Source: Lepturacanthus savala
Lineage: Eukaryota; Chordata; Actinopteri; Scombriformes; Trichiuridae
Length of the DNA: 64,000 nucleotides
Reading direction: 5' to 3'
Assembly (NCBI GenBank): GCA_030544235.1
Contig: CM060467.1
Coordinates: forward strand, 5,463,001 to 5,527,000
The position numbers and the translations under genes are program-made. The notes under the pieces were generated by a model. It was not told the origin of the DNA. It did no database searches and saw nothing but the letters and a program-made list of their open reading frames with translations. Shown here piece after piece: positions 10,799 through 22,949 of this stretch; within the stretch, counting starts at the first letter, position 1, and every line of letters starts with the position of its first letter.

Positions 10799-12250
10799 GC
10801 AGAGTCGATAAGTGCGTCACCCCATTAAAAGAGATGCCGTGTGCATTTCCTCACAAGGCACAGCAGCATAGCTTGATTGATTATTTAACTCTTCTGACAC
10901 ACCAACAGGCTCAGTCAGGATCTAATGGTAATTAATGTTCTATGTTCTTCTACACATCCAAAAGATCAGCTGTTACACACAGTCCAGGCACTCTCCTATC
11001 ATTACGTACAGGGTCTCGCAGGTTTCCAATTACCTGGATGCAGGGATACTGGACCTTGTCATCACTACGCTGTATAAAAATGATCACATCGTGATGCAGC
11101 ACACACATGCACTGGTGTCGTGTGCTGCCTTTTTAAAAAAATTATCACTGATTCCAGTCTGGAGTCAACATCACTGAAGAAAGAGCAAGAGTGAAGAAAA
11201 ATCCACTCTTTAATGCCAAACGTAGAAAAAAAAAAACATGAGCTCTCCTCCTGCTGGTAAACGGCTCTGGATCAGAGCAGAATCTGGTGTGACTCCAAGT
11301 CTCCACCTGACTCTTCTACTGGCATGGCAATGACTTTCAGTGCCCATGCAGGTGCAACTGTGCTGTGCAAATGTGGGGACATTGGGGAAAACACCTGCTT
11401 GAGCACAGTACAGATTGTGTACTGTAAGTGGCTAATCCCTACTTAGGGATTTATTGACATCAGCCTTGATTTTTTTTATTTTTTTATTTTTACATTTTTA
11501 ATAATGCTAACAGCCTTGTAACTGGGTAAATAAAGTACAACATTTTGTGCTTGCACATCACTAATCCAGTGCCCGTAGGAAGTATGTATTTCTATAGAAA
11601 AGAGGAAGCTAAAGTAAATGTTTTCTTTTTTACATAGTCTTAAGAAAATTGTACATTGGGTAAGACATGGACATACACTGAGATAAGGAGAGACATGCAA
11701 ATACAGTTATTGTAAGAAAAAGGCTTCAATTTATTTTGAAATTTCGGATCCCAATCTACATATCAGTTTTAAAATTGTGTTTATGTGCCAAGTAAAACTG
11801 GATAAAATTGTTACTTAGTACTTTTTCCTTTATAGTGTAACCCTGGCCATGTTACTTTTATATGCATTATTAATAAATAGGTTTAGCCGCAGATTCTGTT
11901 CTGTCAGGTGATGTACTGGCATTTCCTGACGGTCTGTGAATGCATCTTGGAGTAAGATGGCTATGGCCCACAGTAGCCTGTGTTTGGTGTGAAATAAAGT
12001 AGCAGCTAAACCCGCTAACATCTTAGCATGTGTTTTTATAAAAACATTTAAATGCTTTCATTATGTTGGCTGCACGATTGGTGCAAAGGTAAAAAGCTTT
12101 GAATTGCAACAAAACCGCTGTCTATGGGATTTAATGATAATAAAGATGTTTAGAATGTCTATCAAAAATACCACAAAAAGTACCATTGAGCCATGAGCAA
12201 ACTATATCCTGAAGCTGAGGTTGATCTGACAGTCAAAGAGATACGCGAGC

Positions 12251-12277
12251 CACACACACACACACACACACACACAC
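12251..12277. repeat. (CA)n microsatellite
   Basis: Perfect CA repeat of 27 bp. Confidence 0.95.
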
Positions 12278-13109
12278 TCTCCTTGCTTTTATAGATAGAT
12301 GACCTGTATCTGATGTAAAAATGTGTAAGACTAGATTTACACTAGTGATAGTACTGCGGGAAGGAAAAAAGGATTATTCTACACTGGCAGTTATGTCTCC
12401 AAGGATAGATGGATCTCCATTATTGTTAGTAGCACTTCCAGTATAAGAGGTATAGGAGCAAGGAAGGGAAATTCTAATAGACTTAAGAGACCACTCCTTG
12501 TTCCACTGAGAAAACTAAATGATTACATTCCCCAAAGGGTGGTGTTACGTTGTTTTTCAAGCCAGGAAGAAAGGAGAAGAAGCTCACTGCTTCATTCTTT
12601 TCTCAGTCCGTTCATTTGTTCACATTCATTCTTCTGATGAAGAAAGCTCCAGATAAATGAATGGAGAAGCTTTTCCTCTAGAGGAAGGAAGTGTATTCCC
12701 TATTCCCTGCAGAAGCCAGCCAGTCAACTCGCTGTTATCCCAGGAATACTGCCTGCATTCCACAGGGATTGGGAATATTCTCAAGGGATATAATGGGAAT
12801 ATCATGGAGAGGATGTGAGCAATGGGATAAGGCAGGAGCCGAGGGAAAGCCATGGGGGTTGAGAGGGTTGAAGAGGGGGAGGGGGCTGGAGAATGTGGGG
12901 TGAGGCCAGGTTGCATATATTCACCGTGTTTAAATTAAAGCAGAGAGATGAAAAATGGAAGGAAAAACGAAAGTTAATGGCCTGTAGATTGACAGTTCAA
13001 TCTCAGACCGAGCCGTCCACTGGCTTTCCCTTTCCTTCAACAAGTTGCATCAGGTGCTATTTATTTAACAAGGCATTTAAGCCACAGCATTGCAACAGGA
13101 GCCGTGAGT

Positions 13110-13799
13110 CAGGGCTGTCAAATTTGTTATGTTATTTGACTATTCTGTGATTGTGAAAAGAAAATTTACATTTGAATTGCAAAATTTAACATTCGGATGT
13201 GTAATAATATGTGCCCTGAAAAAATGTATAGACCCACTGGTGTTCTTTGTCGGCTGCCTGGCCATGTCTGTCTGTTTACCTCTGTGCCTGCGAATCAATG
13301 TGCACAGAATAGCGTACTGCCTTTTTAAAAATTTCTCTCATTCACTAGATTTCTTTTTTTCCACCGATCACTCTCTTCAATTACTTTCTAGCTCGCTCGA
13401 CTCACGGCTCTTCTCTCTCTCTTGGCTTGATCTTTCTCTTTTTCCTTCATCGGGAAGCCAACTTTACTTTTAATCTTATCAAATGAAGGGAAATGTCTTC
13501 TTCACTTTGTACGTGCACATAACATGGTTGTCTTATCACTATGGATGTAATCCCCCTCTGACCACAATGCACATATATTTTTCTTATTTCCATATATTTC
13601 TCGAAAACCACTCATCCAAGCAACTTTTGAAAGGAAGTTACTTTTCTCTTTTAAGAACATGCGATTCGAAAATGTATTTCTCTGATTCACTGTATATCTC
13701 TGATTTCGGCTCTGGCCCAGGAAGCCCTGCCGCTATTTGAATCTTATTTTTTTGACTACAATATTCTAATTAGATATTTTTGTCCAGTTGACAGCCCTA
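13110..13799. mobile_element. Candidate hAT-like MITE with GGGCTGTCAA termini
   Basis: The left end reads cagggctgtcaa (13110) and the right end is its inverted counterpart ttgacagcccta (ending 13799). The interior is AT-rich with no transposase frame. Termini of the type TAGGGCTG are typical of teleost hAT-derived MITEs. The 8-bp flanks (ccgtgagt and ctcccagg) do not match, so the boundaries or the target duplication are eroded. Confidence 0.45.
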
Positions 13800-13854
13800 C
13801 TCCCAGGTGTGATTGTGTATGTGTACGTGTGTTCCAGCCTCCACAGCTCCTTGC

Positions 13855-13970
13855 TTGTTTATATCTATTAATATGCATGCTAATATGGATGTGTTCTTTG
13901 GCAACTGTCAAATTGGAATGCTAATTACATGCAATAATAGAGCCTAATTATGTTTGTGTTTTAAAATGTG
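13855..13970. promoter_or_regulatory. Candidate conserved non-coding element, homeodomain-type sites
   Basis: Simple-repeat-free, motif-dense sequence: attaatatgcatgctaat, then ggaatgctaattacatgc, then gagcctaattatg. TAAT/ATTA cores next to ATGCAT are typical binding sites for homeodomain and POU factors. The call rests on texture alone; no alignment was possible. Confidence 0.25.
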
Positions 13971-14625
13971 TTGAATTGTTATATACCTTTATTGGAACTG
14001 GCTCTTACTCTCTATCACTGGATCTGAGCTGTAAGTCTCTTTGCATCATCAGCGGAGGAGAGGATCATTGAACATAAGCACTATAGTTGATTTGGATTCA
14101 ACCCCACATACACCTTCTTGCTGCTATAAATACTCTGTGTCCACTGTAAACAGGCCCCAACAAATACAGTAAGCATTTCAGGTAAATATTTACTCTGTAC
14201 CGTGTAAGCTTTTCTATCGATTTTAAAAACTGTTTATAGCAATGGTTGACAGATGTGACAAACTGGGTGTCAATGCCCCTGTTAGCAACTGACCAGGGCC
14301 AATGTTTTTTTTTTTTTTTTAGCATGGGAGACTCAGCAGCCAGACATTTCTGTCGTCTGTTTAGGAGCAGCTAAAATTGTCATTAAATGAGAATAGCTGG
14401 TCCACTGTAAAGGTCAGCCCACCTTTAGTGAGCCTGGTCACATGCTGAGCTGACCTCTTGCCACTAACCTTCACTTTATTCAGCAGGTGTTAAGTAAGAC
14501 ACAGGAACTTGGGTTTGGTCTAACTTGTTGCAGTTATTCACTGACTGCTATCCTAATCTGTACACACATTGCTATATTTATACAACTAAATAAACTGAGC
14601 TCCAGTCACCAACCTCACCATCACA

Positions 14626-14830
14626 CTAGGGTTGGGTGACGTCTCCTTAATTGGCAGTTAATGTTTACAGTGAATCATTGTGAAGGACGATGATATCGGG
14701 AGGGTGTGCATGCCGAGAATTCTGATTGATGTTAGCAACGACGAGACTATCTGGTGCGTCGTAGCCCATGTAGAAGGTTTTCGATCCACCCTGGAACTTG
14801 TCTCTTTCAGGGGAATTTGTAAAAAAATTC
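14626..14830. repeat. Possible dispersed repeat (DNA-transposon end)
   Basis: It starts with tagggttgggtgacgtctcc and continues through ttacagtgaatcattgtgaa and gacgatgatatcggg. This wording is familiar from a dispersed teleost repeat with a TAGGGNTGGGYGA terminus. No matching inverted end was found nearby. Confidence 0.3.
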
Positions 14831-15239
14831 AAACAGGTAGATTCACTATTGATCATTTATTGTTCATATCTTATCAACTATCAATCATATACTGTAACTA
14901 GCATTGATGCTAATGGCCATATTTTTTCCCATAATGCTTTGTGAGAATTTTTTGACCAATCAGAGACTGATCCCACCAGAAATAACTCTTGTTTTCTTCT
15001 TTTTACTGATTGCCAATTACTCAGCAGTTATTTAAGAGAGTGCCTTTCAACAGAAGATCAGGAGGGGGCGTGGCATGATGGTGGATCTCCATCATAATGT
15101 TGGGTCATCCATCACGATCCATTGAAACAACCTGATGTCACACACTCTTGCTCGACTGCACATTCACTATGCACACAACATATGTGTTGAGGCATTCATT
15201 TAAGGACGTATGAATGGACTCAGTCAATCATAGATTTAC

Positions 15240-15241
<2 letters not shown>

Positions 15242-15296
<55 letters not shown>
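15242..15296. repeat. (TA)n microsatellite
   Basis: Perfect TA repeat of 55 bp. Confidence 0.95.
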
Positions 15297-15298
<2 letters not shown>

Positions 15299-18200
15299 GT
15301 CCAATCACAAGTGTTAATCGGGGTCAACTCAGGAAAAAATATGCTAAACTTGCATAATTTACAAGATGAATTTGTCTAAATTCAAAATGGCATTGTCTTT
15401 ATAGAATTACATATCTCAATTTGTTCAGTGGAGTGATGTCAGGGACTCGCTTGTCATTCTCTTTGAGGCCAAACTGAAATATGGTGACTGACTCTTTGAC
15501 AGTAGAGCTAAAACGAGCAAAGCAAGATGATCTACTTTATTTGACATTTAACATCCATTCTCAATTTCTGTTTTTGAATAATTAGCTTGTCTTTTACAAG
15601 CTTTTTTGTCTTTTTTTCTTTTAATTTGTCATCTTCTCTTTGTTTTCCCTATCATCTTGACTCAACGAAGAAAACAAATGTAATTTTCCTCATGAGGATG
15701 AAATGAGAGCTTGAAAGACAACAGTAATTAACGTGGCATGTGAGGCTGTTAGTATGGGGGGAGATAGTGTTCGGGAGACATATGGATACAGAGCAAAGAA
15801 AATCAAGAGGCATTCAAGGGCATGTAGTAAATGACTTTTCAAGGTTTTCTTTGAGGCTTTTCCTCTCTCCCTCTCTTCCCTTTGGCCCTTTTTGTGTTGT
15901 TTTGGAAGATAACCCCTGCTTTTTGTCTGAGTGTCCAATGTTCAGCCATCAGTGCCATTATTCGCCGACCACCTGCTGAAATGGAAAGCAGGGGTGACCT
16001 GTATCGTCATCTGTGGGTGTTCATGTGAGGCCACCTGCTGAAATGAAAGCATCGACTACCTGTGATTGAGGAGAGAGAGGAATTGTGGGCATAAGTGTTT
16101 GTGTGTTGTATGAATTTGTCGGTTTTGTGAGGACCAGTTAGAAACTGAAAGGAATAAGCGAGGTTCAATAATTCAGAGGTACTCATAAGTATTTTAATAT
16201 AAGAGATGCAGGTGTGAGTGCTTAGGTATGTGTGTGCTCCAGTCCTTTTGTAATAAATTAATTCTACATGTGTCTCTGTCTAATCTTTCCTTCATACATA
16301 TAAATGAATCAGCTATGTGCTAGATTTCCATGTGGGAGCACAGATATTAGATAAAGTGGATTTAAAAGCCACGGATGATTTGAGCAGCAGGCTGAATCAT
16401 CAACGGATAAAGTAACCTTGATCGCCAAGCAGAAGAAATTACTTGACTGGAAGCATCGGTCGGACCTTGCTTGACCAGCAAGAAATTGTGAATGAATATA
16501 TGTAACTGTGTGTGTGTGTGTGTGTGTGGGTGTGGGAGGGTTATAGGTAAGTAATAATTGAGCTTGAATTATTTTTGAAGGCTTGAAGTTGTTTGAAGGT
16601 GTGTGTGTCTCTGTTCACAGGAACTTTTTTATCAACTTTGTGAACCACTTGTAATTTACTCATACTTTTCTAACTCTTTCTGTCAGGCTATTCCTGTCCT
16701 TCACACTCATATTTTAATTCAGGGGATATATTGGCAGTTTAGATCAATACAAGGTCAGGAAAGAGATCAGTAGCTGTGTATAGGGATCTGAATTCAAGGC
16801 CACATATATCAATGCAATCTGTCATTCTGCATTTTTCATTGGTCTTTCTGAAATAATTACTTTTCATAGTCTAGGACAACTCCGCTTCATTACCGAACTT
16901 TAGTCTCAGAGGTTGATCGTTAACAACAATAACTGAATAATGGATCACAGGGAAAAAAAACAAAAAAACTACAGTCCTCATCCACCTCGGCTTCAAGTGC
17001 TGGTACTTCTACAGTGATCTGTCATTTCAAATGTTTAGGTCTTATGGGAAATAGTGATTATTACATTAACATTAAAGGCAGCTAAAAGGTCACAACTTAT
17101 CCACCAGTGTTTGGGAGTTGCTGGATTGTTCCTTGGATTAATAGTATAATATTTTAAATAATGAATAAACAAAGTTCTTCTTTTCAGTTTCACTTGAGCT
17201 CTCTAATGATAAAGTATAAAGTCACTTTTCATTATGTCAACATGGTCATTGTAATGTTAGAGGCAAAAGTAAATCATTTTAATACTAAACCATAACATTT
17301 ATTGTTTGTGGTAACATATCTTATTATTTAATACTACCAACCAAAAGGTTTTTTAATGTTAATATTTATTCCTGTGCTCCTGCTTCTGTCTCTGTAATTT
17401 GCATGCGATACTCAGAGACTGGATCAAACACATAAACACAGAGATACATGCACATACAGAAGTGTGTGAAGTTTATTGATAATCTGAGGCTTTCCACATG
17501 GCAGACAGATGGCTCTTCTAATCTTCCAGACAGACACTGTCTTTTGATATCTGATCTGATGATTACTGTGTGTGTGTGTGTGTATGTATGTTTGTGCATG
17601 TGTACGTGTGCATGTTTCAAGGATGAACTCCATAAATCTGTCCTCAGAAGGCCCCCACTGAGTCCTGCATGTGTGTATGGATGGCTGTTCAGCCTTTTAG
17701 CTTGTTAAACTTATTTTACAGTTGTGGTTTGAATTGTCTATAATCTTTTCATCACGACTCTTTAGTTCATTGTTGATCAATGGTTGATCAGGACTGTTGT
17801 GACAAGTTTATATTTCTGAACTTTATTATGCCCGTTTCATGGTCACATATCAAATATGCTACAGTGTTCAAATTTTATGAGGGAAATAATATGAACAATT
17901 ACATCTTAAAAGGAAGTGAGGGATTTGCCCGGCTTCCAAAATAAGTCATTTGATCTCGAGCTCAAGGAGTCACAGACTTTCTGTTGGGGTGATATTAGGG
18001 GAAAAAATGACACTGCAATACTTTTTTTCCCCTTTGATACATATTGCAATATGAAAAATTATAGGAATTGATTAAAACACTTGTTTGTGTCTAAACCATC
18101 CTTTCATGAACTTTATTGCTATACAATTGCTTCCTGGATCCTTTCTCATATGGTATAACACCACGTAGTGCAGTTCTGTGGCTGCCACACGCAGCAGTGA

Positions 18201-18674
18201 ATAGCAACTTGATTGGCTCCATGCTGGTGTTTGTTGACACTATGCTGCGCCTCCAAATGCGCCTCCACATAAGATGTTCACGCTCTGTTGTCTTTCTATA
18301 GAAGTCACTGTGAGCAGCCAGCAACCCCCACCCTGGTTAAAACCATCCTGATCACAGTAAATCACGGTTCTGTTCACTCTAGGTATCAGTCTTTGTTCCA
18401 AATGTTTTCAGTGGACAGGTTTGTCTGTACCTAACTTGACAAACTCCCTCAGCTAAGCAGCAATGGAAGTTGATGAATCAAGCTAATGTGAAATCTAGTT
18501 GAGAGAAGGTTTATAACATTTTTTCCTATGGCGACTTAACTAGTGCAAACTCCTGTTCGAGTTTAATTGTTGTTATAGAGTCTATTTCTGCAATAGCTGC
18601 ACTTCTGGCTGTGTTACTTTACTAACGTTTGCTGTAGATTAAATACAGCTCACTGCATCATAATTACTTTTATG

Positions 18675-18800
18675 TAGGGTTGCAACATTAAAGGAATTTT
18701 CTAAGTTGAAAACTTTCCATAGAAATTAACAGAAATATTTGGTAATTAACATGAATATATTGGAATAAATGGGAATAAATCCATAAATTGAAGCATGGGC
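18675..18800 (+). repeat. Possible dispersed repeat (TAGGGTTGCAACATT type)
   Basis: It begins tagggttgcaacattaaagg and continues with repeated gggaataaa / ggtaattaac motifs, as in a dispersed repeat with a TAGGNTTGCAACATT end that I recall from fish genomes. The right end is not defined. Confidence 0.35.
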
Positions 18801-18827
18801 CCTAACAAGGAATCAAAATGTAGTTGG

Positions 18828-18830
<3 letters not shown>

Positions 18831-18908
<78 letters not shown>
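18831..18908. repeat. (TA)39 microsatellite
   Basis: Perfect TA repeat of 78 bp, the longest TA tract in the window. Confidence 0.97.
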
Positions 18909-18911
<3 letters not shown>

Positions 18912-20009
18912 GCATAATATTGGCTAAAATAATCAAATTTAAAGGATTAAAAATTATCATGATTTTTCTCTTGATTTTAGTCAATTTAATCCTTTAAGAA
19001 CATGTTAGTATTGTTTTCTTAAAAGACCAAATTAACCCAAAATAGGAAAAAAAAACTTGAAATGAGCTAAATTGCCAGTGGAATAAGATAATTCTATTCA
19101 ATATTGGACTAATTGTACCAAAAACAATATGTTTTCACTTTAAGATTTCAGTTTTTGCTGTATATCATGCAGAACTATCAGTGGGTGACACTATGCATAA
19201 TGTCTCTAATGTCTCTTGGTCATGCTGCCCCTGATTGTCCATGCATGCACACAAGAAAGGTGTTTCGTCATTGGTTGGGAGCTCATATGTTCAATTTGAG
19301 CGTTGCCAAAGGTCTCTGAACCTTTTTGATCCAGCAAATTCATCTTTTGCTGACAGAAAACGGATTAAAAAAATGTTGGCCAGATAATGTAGTAAGTAAT
19401 AGCAGATATCTCATCTGTTCAACTGTTTTGGGTCATGCCAGAGATAAAATACTAGGTGTTGTCCTTGAAATTGTTTAAGCTGACAAAGAAAAAAAAAAAA
19501 AACAGCTTTTCAATCAAATTTCAGTAATGATTTTCTGGTACTGTCACACTGTCAACGAAGGTGGCTTAAAAGTAATAGACACTCACTTTGAAGCGAGGAA
19601 GTGTAGAACTTTTATCAGCCGTAGCTTTAAATATCAATATTACCTTGCAGCAGCAAATGAAATGAGCAGAAGAGAAAACACCGGGACCCCTACTGTGACA
19701 ATGCTGGTTGAATGACAGAATGAGTGCTTGCAAATAGTGACAAATAAATCAACATTATGCAAAGAAAGTTTGTCATGGTGATGAAAATTTCTGGTGCAGT
19801 GCCCTTTGGTAAGTGGGCGAGTGTAGCGGAGGCACTTTATCCAATTTACCTGCCCCCTTAAGTGCTGGAAGCATCACCCATGTAGGTTAACTGCACACAC
19901 TGGCTGAGTGTCATGGCGTTAAATGCGCTGACACATTGCTGTACGACTACCTGTCTCCGTGTATTGTTATGCACTAGCAGCATGATTGTCTCAGCTTGAT
20001 GTAGCTTCT
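18909..20009. other. Intronic sequence without a gene
   Basis: AT-rich intron with a poly-A run at 19490-19502. No repeat family or gene recognised. Confidence 0.5.
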
Positions 20010-20350
20010 CTGACCCGATATCTGATTAAAGAGACTCAGATGTGTGTAGGAGCCAGATTAGCATATAAAAAGACAGTGACGGGACATCAGATAATTCTGA
20101 TGCCATCTGTTTTAAATGGAATCTGTTAGATGGAGGCATACTGTGTTTGCTTTTCCGCGTGTGCAGCCCCCACACCCTGCTCCTTTCCATTGTCCCCCGC
20201 ACTTTTTTAGGCCTATTATTGGTATTTATGCTGCAGATTTTCCTGCCTTTTGTCTGATTATTTCCTGTTTTTTTTAATTTTATTTTTGTCCCATGGTAAA
20301 AAACAGACTCATTATTAACACGCACCATGAACAAAGACATCAATTATTTA
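20010..20350. promoter_or_regulatory. Candidate conserved non-coding element
   Basis: Complex, repeat-poor sequence with gatatctgattaaag, gccagattagcatataaa, catcagataattctgatgcc (near-palindromic) and gcctattattggtatttatg. These resemble GATA, homeodomain and POU sites. The call is from texture only. Confidence 0.25.
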
Positions 20351-20626
20351 CTATGGAAAACACTTTAAACTGTTGTATTTTGTAATGATTTATTAATTAG
20401 GAGGAAAATTCTCTGGGATTTGGCTTCCTGTCTGCCCCACCTAACTAATGTATTCATGCACGAAAGCATGGAGGCACACGCTCAACAAGCATGTATGCGT
20501 GTGTGCACACTCCCACACATGCACACATGCTATTAAAACACTTTCAACAGGTCCATAGAATAATCCTTTGAGATGCAAAGTATCTTTTAGTAATTTAGTA
20601 ATTCTGTAACTCTCACTGCATTTGCA

Positions 20627-20664
20627 TCTGTGAAAATTTGGTATATCTGTGAAAATTTGGTATA
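20627..20664. repeat. Two-copy 19-bp tandem repeat
   Basis: The unit tctgtgaaaatttggtata occurs twice head to tail (20627-20645 and 20646-20664), followed by the start of a third copy (tctgta). Confidence 0.95.
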
Positions 20665-21344
20665 TCTGTACCCACTTTATCTATTCAGAATATACCTTCT
20701 GGTTGTTGCATTCAAAGTTATTATAATCACACAATATCAGTATTATGGTAAACATTATGTAAGATGTTTATGTAAATGTTCACAAAAAGATCAGCCAACT
20801 TGATTGCAGTGCATGTAAATGTGCTCTGAGGCTGTAAACCAGACCTGTGATATTAATGTGTGTGTGTGTCTGCCAACATCCACATTCCTTTTACTACTCA
20901 GTGCTAAGCACATCAGCAACAAGCGTGTGTGTGGGGGAAGGTTGTGGGTGTGTGTGTGTGTGTGTGATTAAGAGCTTTTCCGTGTTCATTTCAAATGTAG
21001 TGCCATTGCAGTTTGCAGGTAGAGAGATCAGGTGATGTGTTCAGGGCAACACCGGGTTTCAATTAAGAGCATTATAGCGATTATTTCTAATATGGTGGCA
21101 AGGCAGGTGGAGACATAGCGCAGTGTGCACGTGTGCGTGTGTGTATGCGTGCGTGCCATTGATGCGTGTAATTTAAGGAGACATTGCCAATTGAACAAGG
21201 TGGTCCACTAAGCTTATCATGTGTTTGTGCTGGACTGCACAATGTGTTTCCTCTAGATTAATTTACTTCACCTAGCCTTTCCCTCTTTTTTTTTTTTTTA
21301 TGAACAAGCAAGATCAGCAAAGTGTGTATGGGTGTGGATGTGGG

Positions 21345-21349
21345 TGTGT

Positions 21350-21388
<39 letters not shown>
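21345..21388. repeat. (TG)n microsatellite
   Basis: Nearly perfect TG repeat interrupted by one 'tatg'. Confidence 0.93.
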
Positions 21389-21579
21389 GTACACAGGCCA
21401 TATCTGTTTTTTCTCTTAACAGCAGCTCCTTCCATCTCTTTCCCCCTGGGTATCTTCATGTTTCTGTCCAACCTTTCTCTCATTTTATTTGACTTGCTTA
21501 CCCCCAAATTCAAATTGTACCTCTTAAGTCCTATTCACATGGTACTACTATTTCCTAGGGAGTTCAGGTGATTTAGAAA

Positions 21580-22010
21580 CATGGTTCGTACGGGTGCTTG
21601 AAAAAATCCTCGAAAAAGCTCGGATTTTGATGTTGTGTTTTGAAAAATGGTTGAATTTTGGATAAAGTGCTTGGAAGTGATGGGACTGCCATACTTGTAG
21701 ACAGACTGATTCAATAGACCGATATATTTGATACAATATATACCAAATAGAGAAACAACAGAAAACACGAATTAAACAGGGCACAAAAACACCATTTCAT
21801 TCTCATTTTCTATGCCCCATTCAGTTTATGGAAGCTGCTGGTTTGATAGTCATCTTAGGTTGTATAAAATGTCCCAGACAGGGCTAAGGATTGATTCAAA
21901 CTGCATTTCTCTATAAATGGTACTGAAAAAACTGAAAAGAATGTCTTGAAAGTCCTTATAAAGTGCTTGAATTTGCCATGAGTGAGTGAATGAATCCTGT
22001 AGAAACTTGA
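21580..22010. repeat. Dispersed repeat with 'aagtgcttgaa' motifs
   Basis: The segment has ggttcgtacgggtgcttga, aaagtgcttggaagtg, cttgaaagtccttataaag and tgcttgaatttgccatga. This pattern is familiar from dispersed teleost repeats in which 'gtgcttgaatttg' recurs. No termini were defined and the class is unknown. Confidence 0.4.
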
Positions 22011-22100
22011 CTTTTACGAATACAAACTTGCTGACATCATCCCCCTGGATGTGCGTGACATGTCAGGCTGCAAATGTTTAGCCTACAGTCTTTAAGTCAG

Positions 22101-22215
22101 TGGTTCACAAACTTTTTAACCTCAAGGGGTAATCGACCCCTTATGTGACACAAATCAGACATCAGACCCCCATTTGAAGACAGGATTTTTTTCTCAGGGT
22201 CCCTCCTCGATAAGA
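22101..22215 (+). repeat. hAT-Charlie-like transposon end
   Basis: The terminus cagtggttcacaaacttttt matches the CAGTGGTTCTCAAACTTTTT type found at ends of hAT (Charlie) elements, followed by the usual 'gacccccatttgaaga'-like sequence. The opposite terminus was not found, so this is one end or a truncated copy. Confidence 0.5.
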
Positions 22216-22435
22216 TTTTTAGATATTTTATCATGGAAAGAGGTTATGTGGCATCTGTTGTAACTTTTCAGCTTCCAGGGCATTCCAGGTTTTAACATTG
22301 ATATTAGATGTCATGCTTCCTATTCTCTGTCTTTCATTGTCTCACATTCTTGTGTTCTACCTCTTCTCTCATCTAAGGCCTTGTGTATCTGTCTTTTTTT
22401 TCTATCTCATTCTGTGTGTGATTAGTGTCTGTTGG

Positions 22436-22527
22436 AGAGTCGGGGGAATGGCAACATGAACCGACTTCAAACCCACAACATCATACGGGTGTTATGTGCC
22501 TCTGCCTTCTAAGCCACCAGGAAACCC
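22436..22527 (-). repeat. Degenerate tRNA-SINE head, minus strand
   Basis: Reverse complement: ggggtttcctggtggcttag as an A-box-like head, then gtgggtttgaagtcgg where a B box would lie, then catgttgccattccccc. This is the order of the SINE type suspected at 315-417. Strongly diverged. Confidence 0.35.
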
Positions 22528-22539
22528 CCTTATGCTCTC

Positions 22540-22940
22540 TGTATCAGAGAAATAAAAGCTTCCTGCATCGAGGCTATTTGCATGTCATTTGCATATGAAC
22601 CCCAACTGGCTGTTTTTGGAATGCCAAGAGGGTAAATTCAGTATTTATTACCCGGGCCCATAACTAGTTTTCCCTTTTTTTGTGGCATTTGCATCTGATT
22701 TGCATGTCCCTTAGCTTGGTTCTGGGAATAAGGAGCCAGATGACCTAAATTGTTTCAATTCCATCCAGAAATACAAAAAGCGAAGGAAGGTCTAATTATC
22801 ACTATTAATCGAATTAGGAGGAGGCTTTACATGTGGAGCATAAATACGGGAAGGGTTATTAGTTGCAATATCAAGCTGTGGAAACTTGCTTTTAATGTAA
22901 ACCACTTTTGTGAGTTTGAGATAATCAAATTGTGTGTGTG
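22540..22940. promoter_or_regulatory. Candidate enhancer with four octamer (POU) sites in two helically phased pairs
   Basis: Four perfect copies of ATTTGCAT (reverse complement of the octamer ATGCAAAT) lie at 22576-22583, 22587-22594, 22687-22694 and 22698-22705. Within each pair the starts are 11 bp apart, about one helical turn, and the pairs are 111 bp apart. The surrounding sequence is repeat-free and motif-dense (gtctaattatcactattaatcg, cgggaagggttattagttgc). Octamers are bound by POU factors such as Oct1 and Brn family members. Function as a cdkal1 or sox4 enhancer is inference from the known regulatory role of CDKAL1 introns. Confidence 0.45.
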
Positions 22941-22949
22941 TGTGTGAGA

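Larger units (their letters stand above)
9648..13109. other. Intronic sequence without a gene
   Basis: AT-rich intron with simple repeats: TA-rich 9911-9960, GT 10369-10417, AC 10766-10794, CA 12251-12277. A short local duplication (10335-10361 and 10460-10486) flanks the GT tract. No gene, RNA or defined transposon was recognised. The purine-rich patch at 12840-12900 is low complexity. Confidence 0.5.
13971..18674. other. Intronic sequence without a gene
   Basis: No gene seen. It includes a poly-T run (14305-14320), a possible MITE end near 14626 (tagggttgggtgacgtctcc) whose partner was not found, a long (TA)n tract at 15242-15296, and GT tracts at 16508-16528 and about 17567-17583. Confidence 0.5.
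20351..22100. other. Intronic sequence without a gene
   Basis: It contains a 19-bp tandem repeat (20627-20664), GT-rich tracts at 20944-20966 and 21345-21388, and a repeat-like segment at 21580-22010 (listed). No gene recognised. Confidence 0.5.
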
